Assembly: GCF_963678635.1 (NCBI RefSeq)
Contig: NC_087066.1
Span: 13,562,517-13,626,516 of the forward strand
Direction: 5' to 3'
Length of the DNA: 64,000 nucleotides
Source: Symsagittifera roscoffensis
Taxonomy: Eukaryota; Xenacoelomorpha; Acoela; Convolutidae
In this document: positions 56,428 to 64,000 of the stretch, piece by piece
Layout of the letters: each line of letters starts with the position of its first letter
Position numbering within the stretch: position 1 is the first letter of the stretch
Translations under genes and position numbers: made by a program
Notes under the pieces: model-generated
Seen by the model: only the letters and a program-made list of their open reading frames with translations
The model's database searches: none
What the model was told of the DNA's origin: nothing

Positions 56428-58651
56428 GGCTCGAAACATTAAATTTTCTGGCTATGCAGACAAAATGTAATTTGCAACTCTTGCGTAATGGTGTGGTACA
56501 TTTACAGACTGAAACATAAGCTGCCCGAAACGAAGCGAGTCTACAGATCTGAATGTATTTACAACCGCTGGAAGCAAACCCGATAAAAAATATTTCAAAT
56601 GAGTACACACAATAACAACAACGGTGAAAAGGGATCGAAGGTGAAAGGGTTGATATGGAACGTTCTGGAAGCCGAATGACTTAGAACATCCGCGCAAAAA
56701 GGGTCGAACTGAGTTAGCAGTTGTAAGGGTCAGATAAGTGGTATCAACTGATGCAAAAAGATTAATTATTTCTTTTTTTTTCACTCTCAACCTATAGTGA
56801 AAGCATAGAAAACATTGGTGCCGAATTTGAAGCTCTCTACACGAGGTTTGGATCGAAGTCCGCGACTGATCTCCGCAATTTCAAAGCCGCGCCAATTTCA
56901 TTCACGCCATCAAAAACTTAGACAGAATTTCAAAGTCACGATAGTCTGGAATAAGTTAGTTGCGATATATGTTAGTTTAGTCACACAATACTCAGGAAAC
57001 TTGTAACGCTTTTCTTCGAAATTCAGTCGCGGTTGTCCAGAAAAAGCATCGCGATAGTATAAAGTTTTTTTGCGAAAGGCAATGGCAGATAACATTGATC
57101 TTGAAATAATCTGGGAAGAAATAATCTGAATCTAAATTCAGTTTTTTATTTAAGATGTCTTACAACAATGAGCAAACTTTAGGTTTCAGAAAAAGGAAAA
57201 AGAACACAATAGAAGAACTGAAATTCCAGAATAAAAACATTCTTTTTGTCAAAGTCATAATATTTGAAGTTTATAGCAAACATGGCAACAGTCTTGTCGG
57301 TCGCGGACATTCTTACAATAGTCGCGGATATTTTTTTCTTTGGTCGCGCTGGTCTCAAATGGATCTCCTTGCAGTGGTCCAAAAGTACCAGTTTTCTGTC
57401 GCGACGGCCTGTGAAAACCAAAATTGGATCGTGATCATCAGAACCAAAAATTCAGCCCGAGCAATTTGGCTGTTTTTTTTAAATGGAGTTTTATTAAACT
57501 CATTATAAATTCAAGCTATCATGCGCTTATACTCAATCAGAGAAAATTTTGTCCTCAAATACTTGGGTCAATTTCCCGTGTCTATAAGTTTGCGATCCTA
57601 GAACGGTATTTCCAGACTTTCGCGATTGAAAAAAGGCATCTAAAATTTCGTGACAAAGTTAGCAACATAAACCGCGCAAAGTTTGCGCGGAAGTCGCGCA
57701 AACTCGCAACTTAACACTTGCAAAACTGAAACACGACTCGGGCAATATTGTTCATGGTCCCAAACGGTTCATTGAGATTCTCCTCGATTTTAAGATGCCA
57801 AAGTCAGCGTCCATGGTGTCAGTGAATTTTTTGCCGTCCCAACAGTGGTACAAAATTTACGATTTTTTTGGTCCACAAGATTGCAAACTATCTACTATCA
57901 AAGGTCTGAATATACCAAACTTCGGAAAAATTGAGCAATACCCCTTCTCCCCCGGTATGATCAACTATCCCCCGCAAGCAAATACGGCAAATCATTATAA
58001 AAGATGTTTTCAAACGCGATAAGGTGCTTGCAACGTATAATGATCGCATTCATTTGGCACACTGATTTTTTTTATATGAGTCTCGAAAGACAAATTTTTG
58101 AAAAAAAAATCTAAAATGTTTCAATTTTTTTTCGATTTTTTAATTGAGCGATCATTGCTTTGAGGTGAGCAAGTTACCAGGGTCAATTCTCTGACATCTA
58201 TTTATGCTAGAAAAATCGTACGGGAGTTTTCATAGTGTGATTTTTGGTTCTCTGCGTTTGTTGGATAATCTGGCGTATAGTTTTATACACTTTTAAAAAG
58301 TTTAAATGGTTTAAACAAAATGAAAGGGGGGAGGGGAACTAATCAATTGATCCCAAATTTCGGTTCTTTTTGTGTTAACACAAACCACGAGCTTGATCTG
58401 GGCAATATAGTTCAGCGACGTCAAATAAAATGAAATAGTCTTGCAAAATTGAACATTCTCTGGTAAGGTTGAACAAATCCGAATACAACCGACCTAAGTC
58501 TAGTAAATTCACCTATGAAAAAAAAAATCTGCAAAATTCGGGCCAAACTGAACAAAATTTAACAGAATTTGAGTATTTTGATTAAACTTGTTTCCTTTTG
58601 AAGAAATTGAAAGCAGATATCAATCGACTCAAAAAGTTTTGGGTTCTTTTG
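56428..58651. other. No gene recognised; GCG-rich motif repeats
   Basis: Contains scattered GTCGCG and GCGCAAA motifs (56860-57100, 57298-57350, 57660-57712) and a perfect hairpin CCGCGCAAA-G-TTTGCGCGG at 57672-57690. ORFs such as 57155-57508 and its minus-strand overlap reflect these repeats and have no recognised domain. Confidence 0.4.
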
Positions 58652-58879
58652 GGCTCTATTCCAGTTTCCCACCGCCCTCGTAACATTACAAAATAAAAAA
58701 CGGTTCAAAATTTTTTGTTTTGCAAACAGGCATTTTGCATGTAAAGAAACATTGTAAAAATGTGTTTACCTGCTCATGCTGACACATTTTGATGCAGTGT
58801 ATAAAATGAAAAGATATTTTTAATAGACTTTCATAATTAGGTTTCAGAAAAAATCAAAAAAGGGAACTGGAAAAGAGCC
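58652..58879. mobile_element. M1-family MITE, diverged
   Basis: Inverted ends GGCTCTATTCCAGTTTCCC and GGGAACTGGAAAAGAGCC. About 228 bp, no coding capacity. Its left end resembles the start of Repeat X at 37003 (CAGTTTCCCACC then CCTCGTAA). Confidence 0.7.
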
Positions 58880-58899
58880 AATTTTTGGGACGCATACAG

Positions 58900-59245
58900 C
58901 CGAAAAGATGCTTTTTTATAGCACAAAGTTGCAAATAGATGTATTGGTCGTAGAAAGTCGCAAAATATCTATAATGTGTCGCACAAGGTTATCGAACTAT
59001 CCTTGGTCGCGCAGTGGCACAATTTTTTTGGTAAGGTGGTAATGCGAATTTGCATTTTTTTTGTGTTGCGCAAAGTTGCTAAGAAAAGAGAAAAATTTGT
59101 TGCGCAGAGTCGCAACATATCAAATTTGCACACATATTTTTGGTAGCGCAAAAGTCGAGACATACCCGGTTTGAATCGCGATAGTCTCAACACAAATTTG
59201 TTGGACTGCGCAAATTCCTGATATGTCCTTTCTGGGCCGCAACAA
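58900..59245. repeat. Divergent GCGAC/GCGCAA tandem motifs
   Basis: On the minus strand, GCGACT, GCGCAAC and related units recur every 40-60 bp separated by AT-rich spacers, giving the ORF at 58969-59193 its repetitive look. Related motifs occur at 56860-57712. Confidence 0.4.
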
Positions 59246-59251
59246 AATCGC

Positions 59252-59322
59252 GTTAGAGTGATCTAGGGGTGTGATTATCGCCTCGGGTGCGAGAGCTCCC
59301 GAGTTCAAGGCCCAGTTGTCCC
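59252..59322 (+). pseudogene. tRNA-Pro(CGG)-like pseudogene or tRNA-derived repeat
   Basis: Matches the true tRNA below over the D arm, the anticodon arm (loop CTCGGGT, anticodon CGG) and the T arm (GAGTTCAAGGC, mismatched stem). The acceptor halves GTTAGAG and TTGTCCC do not pair. The 3' flank CCTTTATTTCAAAT is shared with the true gene, showing a copied segment longer than the tRNA. Confidence 0.65.
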
Positions 59323-59353
59323 CTTTATTTCAAATGGTTGTCTTTAACTATTT

Positions 59354-59569
59354 GGCTTTTTTCCACTTTACCCCACATTTTATTTTCATTTTTTGGAAAC
59401 TGCTTTAGCGTTGACATAATTCAATGAAACTTGATATTTGAACAAACTAACAATCGTGAACAGATTTGCTCTTCATATCTTACAGGTAAAATTGTGAGTT
59501 TAGCCGTAATAACACTTAAAACTGCTATAATATAAAAAAATTGTGAAAGGTGGGAAGATTGGAAGAGCC
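59354..59569. mobile_element. M1-family MITE, diverged
   Basis: Ends GGCTTTTTTCCACTTTACCCC and GTGGGAAGATTGGAAGAGCC. The internal block TTCAATGAAACTTGAT through TTAGCCGTAATAACAC matches the better-preserved copies at 62369 and 63434. Confidence 0.7.
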
Positions 59570-60350
59570 GACCATTTTCATCCACTGCAACTCAAAAGTC
59601 TTTGCTCGCTCCTGTCATAGAGCTCAGCCTGATAACCAGGCTTGATAAAAAAATATTTTTCATACAAATTCTGATTATGAAAAAATGCTTCTCATACTAT
59701 TTCATACTGTTTCATGAACTCAGAAAATCGTATGAAACGAACAAAACAATCATGTATTTAAACTATGAAAATTAATTTTAAGCAATTTTTTACACACTGA
59801 AAGTAAATGTATGGCCTTTTCTTCAAAGTTTTTATCCCCAAAAATGAATGAAAATGGTATGAGAAGCAAATTTTTTATGGTATGAAAATGTATGATAAAC
59901 ATTGTTTCCATACTATAAAATTGTATGAAAAAACTTTTTTTTTCATTTTTGAAACTGGTTGAAACCCTTTTTTGCATTGTTGAAACATTAATTAGTGAAA
60001 AAATTTACGAATGACTTCTGAATATTACCTTTTTTCTACAAAAAAAAAAACGTTTATCATGAAAATTCCATGCATGAAACTTGCATGATAAGCAGTTTTA
60101 ATCCAAAAAAATCAGTTTTTTTTCCATAACCAGAAAGATATGTGCTAGAAGTCATTGGAATAAGTTTTAGTTATTGCTTGAATTTTGTATGATACAAACT
60201 TTTTTCATATACGCCTCATATGAAAGTGTATGACAAGCATTTTTGTATGGAATGTCAACGCGGGAACTTTTTTTAGCCGGGGTCTAAAACAGGGACGAGC
60301 CAAGACTTCTGAACAGGGTTAAATTGCTGAAGACTTAATTTCAAATAAAG
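59570..60350. other. GTATGA-rich stretch, no gene
   Basis: TATGAAA or GTATGA and their complements occur many times between 59640 and 60270. A small hairpin AGCCTG-ATAAC-CAGGCT is near 59628. It could be a decayed palindromic element; no coding content was seen. Confidence 0.35.
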
Positions 60351-60421
60351 GGGACAGCCGGGACTTGAACCCGGGACCTCTCGCACCCGAAGCGAGAATC
60401 ATACCCCTAGACCACTGTCCC
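60351..60421 (-). tRNA. tRNA-Pro (anticodon CGG)
   Basis: Cloverleaf is complete on the minus strand: acceptor GGGACAG/CTGTCCC with C discriminator, D arm with CTAGGGGTA, anticodon stem CTCGC/GCGAG with loop TTCGGGT (anticodon CGG), and T arm CCGGG-TTCAAGT-CCCGG. The internal A box (TGGTCTAGGGG) and B box (GGTTCAAGTCC) for RNA polymerase III are intact. No intron. A clear oligo-T terminator is weak (CTTTATTT directly downstream). It delivers proline for CCG codons. The end may be off by one base. Confidence 0.93.
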
Positions 60422-60822
60422 TATGAATCAAAGGATTATCATTTCGACCTGACTTTGCTCTCTTAGCCGACTAAGTTTTTTGTTTGTGAATTGTAAGCGG
60501 ATTCCGCAACAAGGACGCTCTCTTTATTCTTCTTTTGTTATTCCATTTTCTTTGATCGTCCCGACAAAGTTTTAACATGTTTAAAGACTTGTCTCTGGAA
60601 TCCAGGAACATACAGACACAAAACTGTGCGCCTATCCAGTGCACAGTTTGGCCTCGTAATGGCTTTCAAACTCTAATATTAGTACTAATATTCACTTTTT
60701 TTATCATATAAAATTAGCAGAATTATTTTTCTGTCAATAACGCACGATAATTCACCATTTTATAGGTAGTTTTTTTTTCTGTTGTTGGAATAGTCAAGGA
60801 AGGGTTTCACAGAAAAAATTTA
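60422..60822. other. No gene recognised; one perfect palindrome
   Basis: 5' flank of the tRNA. AATATTAGTACTAATATT near 60676 is a perfect 18-bp palindrome. Nothing else noted. Confidence 0.4.
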
Positions 60823-60983
60823 GGCTCTTCTTCCTCAGCCCCACCAACCTCCTCACCGGAGGGGGATAATTTTGTTCGCATTCGCATTGTCCGGTTGTTA
60901 CAAAAATTGTCATGTGATCAAATTGGGCCATTATAGAAACGATGCCTATGTGAGGATGGGGGGGGGGGAGAGAAAAAAAGAGG
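60823..60983. mobile_element. M2-family MITE, diverged
   Basis: Starts GGCTCTTCTTCCTCAGCCCCACC and ends GTGAGGATGGGGGGGGGGAG then AAAAAGAGG. The internal AAAATTGTCATGTGATCAAATTGGGCCAT block matches 62640-62690. Confidence 0.65.
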
Positions 60984-61164
60984 CAAATGTAGGACGGCAA
61001 ACGGGAAAGCACTATTTTTTTTATTGCGCAGAAATTGTTTTATTTGAGTTTTTTTTTACCCTTTTTACTTCTACGCAATCGCGCAGATTAAAAAGTGCTA
61101 CAAATTTATATTAGCTTTCAAAAATTACACAACCTGCTTTCTTAACTCAGTTCATAGTTAACAT

Positions 61165-61340
61165 GGCTCTTTTCAACGCCACATTTCAAAATTTCTTTAT
61201 CCATAGTTGTTTTACCTATTTTTAAGGCTAAATGTGTGATGTTACTTACAAAGTTTGGTATGAAGAACAAACTTGTTCACAATAGTTATAGTTTGATCAC
61301 TATGCCAAGTTTCGTTGCATTATGAAAATGATAAGTTGGG
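61165..61340. mobile_element. M1-family MITE, partial and inverted
   Basis: Begins GGCTCTTTTCAACGCCACATTTCAAA and contains GGCTAAATGTGTGATGTTAC, AAGAACAAAC, ATGCCAAGTTTCGTTGCATTATG, the complement-order blocks of the copy at 63223. The right end is unclear. Confidence 0.55.
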
Positions 61341-61446
61341 GGTTTTTCGAAACATTTATTGAAAAACTCAAAGCTGAAGTAAAAAAAGGCACTTAAATTT
61401 TGGAACTTAGTTTCTCATTTTGGTTTCTCTTTCAATCATTTTTATA

Positions 61447-62196
61447 TCAAAAACTAAAAAAACAACCACTCAAATCATACCAAGGCCTGTTTTTTCGTAC
61501 ATTATACGGACTCTGTTCAAGACTCTTTGAATACATATCTCTTGAAGTAGGCTCCTTTGAACAAAGAGATCTTTCCGAGATACTAGAAAAAACATTTCCA
61601 TCACTTTTCTCCGACTTCCTCCATGGGTTAAACGACCGGCTTGTCAAACTTTTAGATTTCCTCCACGGATTGAAAGTCCTTTTGGATATCTTTTCTGCTT
61701 TTCTCCAGGGATTAAATCGCTTCGCTGTTGCAGGCGTTGATGATGATAACCTTCCTGTCTTCAAGTTTCTTCTTTTAGCCGTTTTCTCTGACCTTTTCTT
61801 GCTCTTGTTTCGTTTACAAGGTGTTCGCTTCTTATTAGCGTTAACCTTTTTGACATTTTTTGTCTTCTTCTTACCAATTTGGGTTGTTTCGCCAATTAAA
61901 TCTGTGGTTTTGAACCTGTATGGCGGAGCTACTGGTCTTGCAATATTGGGTTTGGTTCTGAGTTCTTGCGACGCTTGAGCCGATTGAGTTGCTTCTCGTT
62001 TCTCTCGCATTGCACAACTCGATCCCATACAATTCCGAAGCAGTTGATCCGAGTTGCGAACCAGAAGTTCTTTGTTCACGCCGCTGTTTGAATTTGTTCT
62101 CGTCTCTTGCATCCATGCTTGTCGTAGTAACAGTGCTAGTGGAAAGTGAAGAAAGGCAAAAGTGATCGTTGCGAGAAGATACGATCGACAAATATA
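61447..62196 (-). CDS. Candidate host exon: lysine-rich protein with three FNPWRK repeats
   Basis: A 221-residue frame from ATG 62110-62112, or an exon starting at 62196 just after an excellent 3' splice site (TTTTTCCCCTTGTTTTAG). In the latter case the frame is open from the splice site and adds a hydrophobic stretch (LLATITFAFLHFPLALLL). Residues 81-118 are very basic (KKKTKNVKKVNANKKRTPCK). FNPWRK occurs at residues 133, 147 and 161, exactly 14 apart, each followed by Ser/Lys. C-terminus ends in GCFFSF. No domain recognised. The exact spacing suggests short linear motifs or processed peptides; that is inference. The plus-strand ORF 61400-61978 is its antisense. Confidence 0.5.
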   Translation of the reverse strand, partial: YICRSYLLATITFAFLHFPLALLLRQAWMQETRTNSNSGVNKELLVRNSDQLLRNCMGSSCAMREKREATQSAQASQELRTKPNIARPVAPPYRFKTTDLIGETTQIGKKKTKNVKKVNANKKRTPCKRNKSKKRSEKTAKRRNLKTGRLSSSTPATAKRFNPWRKAEKISKRTFNPWRKSKSLTSRSFNPWRKSEKSDGNVFSSISERSLCSKEPTSRDMYSKSLEQSPYNVRKNRPWYDLSGCFFSF

Positions 62197-62368
62197 CTAA
62201 AACAAGGGGAAAAACAGTTGGGAAGCAATTAAACATGAAAACTTTAAGATTATATTTCAGAATATCTAAGAATATCTAAGAATTTCAAACTTTGTTATCG
62301 TGTTTATCTCATAAACTATTTGGGCAAAAACCATTTTGTGTCAATAGCGGAAGACTAGATCTTTTCAG

Positions 62369-62582
62369 GCTCTTTTCCAGTGTCCCCCCTTTCAAATTCA
62401 ATTTTGAAAAGTCTATTTAACGTTGTCACAATGCAATGAAATTTGACGTGGTGAACAAATCGACAATTCTGAACAGATTTGTTCTTCATACTTTACAGCG
62501 TAACATCACGCATTTAGCCGTAATTACACGTAAAACAAATAGAACACTCGGTATTTTGAAAGGGGGGAACTGGCAAGGAGCA
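62369..62582. mobile_element. M1-family MITE, well preserved
   Basis: Inverted termini GGCTCTTTTCCAGTGTCCCCCC and GGGGGGAACTGGCAAGGAGC, about 214 bp. M2 follows 2 bp later. Confidence 0.8.
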
Positions 62583-62584
62583 TC

Positions 62585-62793
62585 GGCTCTTTTTCCTCCC
62601 CCCCCCCCCCACCAGCAAAATTATACTAGTGAAGTTTTGTTCACTTTATCCAAATGTTACAAAAATTGGCATGCGAACTAATTAGGCCATGACAAACATT
62701 TTTGGTTTTCATAATTAACCTTGTTAAACCCCTCGTTACACATAAAATTGACGCTTATGTGAGGTGGGGGGGGGTTTGGTAGGAAAAACAGCC
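62585..62793. mobile_element. M2-family MITE
   Basis: Inverted termini GGCTCTTTTTCCTCCCC and GGTTTGGTAGGAAAAACAGCC, enclosing a poly-C tract, GGCATGCGAACTAATTAGGCCATGAC, and a GAGGTGGGG tract. About 209 bp and non-coding. Confidence 0.75.
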
Positions 62794-63115
62794 GGAGCCT
62801 CTTTTCAACTTTCGAAAAAGAGCCGATAGTGCTTGAAAAAATACTTTGTTAACTGTAATAAACTTACCATTTCTTTGAAATCAATCGATAGTTATTTTTG
62901 AATAAAATTTAAAAGGACGTGGGAGAAATTGGTACAACTCTTGGACACTTTCTTGCAAGATGGTTAATTTAAAAATGACTCCCAACTGGAAAACTCTCCG
63001 ACAAAATGTCAACTCCCGCTTTTTAATTGAATTTGTTTATATTTTAAATAAATGAAATTGTTTCAGATGAGAATATTTACATCGAAACTAATTCATAATT
63101 TTGTAATTTTTTTTT
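62794..63115. other. No gene recognised
   Basis: AT-rich spacer between MITE clusters; no motif or ORF of note. Confidence 0.5.
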
Positions 63116-63602
63116 TGGCTTTTTGGCTCTTTTTCCTTTTCCCCCCACCTGCAATTGTTTACTAGTAAAGTTACGGCTCTTTTCCAGTCCCCCCTTTCAA
63201 ATTTAATTTTGAAAAGCGTATTTGGCTCTTTTCCAGTCCCCCCTTTCAAAATACCGAGTTTTATGTTTGTTTTACGTGTTATTACGGCTAAATGCGTGAT
63301 GTTACGATGTAAAGTATGAAGAACAAATCTGTTCAAAGTTAACGATTTGTTCACCATGCCAAATTTCATTGCATTATGACACCGTTAAATAAGCTTTTCA
63401 AAATTGAATTTGAAAGGGGGGAACTGGAAAAGAGCCGTTGTCAGAATGCAATGAAATTTTGCGTGGTGAACAAATCGACAACTGTGAACAGATTTGTTCT
63501 TCATACTTTACAGCGTAACATCACGCGTTTAGCCGTAATAACACGTAAAACAAACATAAAACTCGGTATTTGAAAAGGGGGAGGGGAACTGGAAAAGAGC
63601 CG
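63116..63602. mobile_element. Nested cluster of one M2 fragment and three M1 copies
   Basis: M2 left end (63116-63172), an M1 left end (63174-63219), a full inverted M1 (63223-63440, with GGCTCTTTTCCAGTCCCCCC and GGGGGGAACTGGAAAAGAGCC ends) and a partial M1 in the opposite direction (63434-63602) sharing its GAAAAGAGCC end. Minus- and plus-strand ORFs here are MITE translations. Confidence 0.75.
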
Positions 63603-63614
63603 ATGTTACTGTTC

Positions 63615-63947
63615 ACATTGTTGGTTACACCATAAAAAAATTGATGCTTATTGATGAGGGGGGAGAAAAAAGGGCTCTTTTTCCTCCCCCCCCCCCCACC
63701 TCATTCAAACATGAATTTTATGGTCTAACGAGTGGGGCTCTTTTTCCTTTCCCGCCCACCTCACTCAAACATTATTTTTATGGTCTAACGAGTGGTTTTA
63801 GAAGGTTAAATATGAAGACCAAATATGATTGTCATGGCCTAATTAGTCAATTTGCACGACACTGATGTCAATTTGCATGACAATCAGACAAAGTGAACAG
63901 TAACTTCAATTATAAAATTTTGCAGATGGGGGGAAGGAAAAAGAGCC
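63615..63947. mobile_element. M2-family MITEs, nested
   Basis: An M2 right end (63615-63672) abuts a copy starting GGCTCTTTTTCCTCCCC at 63673. This copy is interrupted by a second left end at about 63736 with repeated TTTTATGGTCTAACGAGTGG, and closes with GGGGGGAAGGAAAAAGAGCC at 63947. The remaining 53 bases of the window show nothing. Confidence 0.7.
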
Positions 63948-64000
63948 GGAAAAAGATCCAGGAAAATAAAACAGGAGACCCTGTTCAAAATGTTGTTGCA

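Noticed and set aside
56131-56608. Several reading frames spanning the N gap
   Set aside because: They exist only because the unknown bases contain no stops.

Overview
This window is eukaryotic nuclear DNA from an animal, probably an invertebrate. A nematode would fit but cannot be shown from sequence alone. The grounds are metazoan-type Ty3/gypsy retroelements, a split SLC7 amino acid transporter, a tRNA-Pro gene, splice-site signatures, and AT-rich DNA dominated by mobile elements. It contains one scaffold gap of exactly 200 N. Almost every retroelement or repeat reading frame is broken.

Layout. (1) 1-7925: two tandem, minus-strand, badly decayed copies of the gag half of a Ty3/gypsy-like element (TyA). 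(2) 7947-13340: a second minus-strand Ty3/gypsy element (TyB) with two diverged LTRs and recognisable gag, protease, RT, RNase H and integrase remnants. (3) 13518-14803: the 3' part of a cationic amino acid transporter gene on the plus strand, with one frameshift and a poly(A) signal. (4) 14951-28897: a tandem array of about 2.3-2.9 kb units. Each unit joins a hAT-like terminus, the LTR/leader/gag start of the TyA family, a 27-bp GATCCC minisatellite and a minus-strand gene for an acidic protein with a basic C-terminus (ORF-A). (5) 28898-37002: an island of visibly higher GC. Its minus strand carries about 6.2 kb of collinear, intronless coding sequence of unknown function, broken by at least five stops and three frameshifts. 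A G-x-N-D motif of SGNH-hydrolase type lies near its 5' end.

(6) 37003-54300: three copies of a 0.4-kb hAT-like MITE, copies of surrounding duplicated sequence, and a tandem arrangement of Ty3/gypsy copies on the plus strand: an RT fragment, an LTR-gag-PR-RT copy, and a nearly full-length element at 46986-53108. The element copies are joined through the MITE and through arrays of a CACRTTTYGCCCC motif that face each other. (7) 54787-56427: a long inverted repeat whose right arm runs into the assembly gap. (8) 56428-64000: GCGAC-rich divergent repeats, a tRNA-Pro(CGG) gene with a related pseudo-tRNA, a candidate host exon encoding a lysine-rich protein with three exactly spaced FNPWRK repeats, and a nested cluster of two MITE families.

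The likely host genes are the transporter, tRNA-Pro and possibly the FNPWRK protein and ORF-A. The most unusual items are the unknown coding island (5) and the chimeric ORF-A array (4). Coordinates of decayed elements are by-eye estimates.
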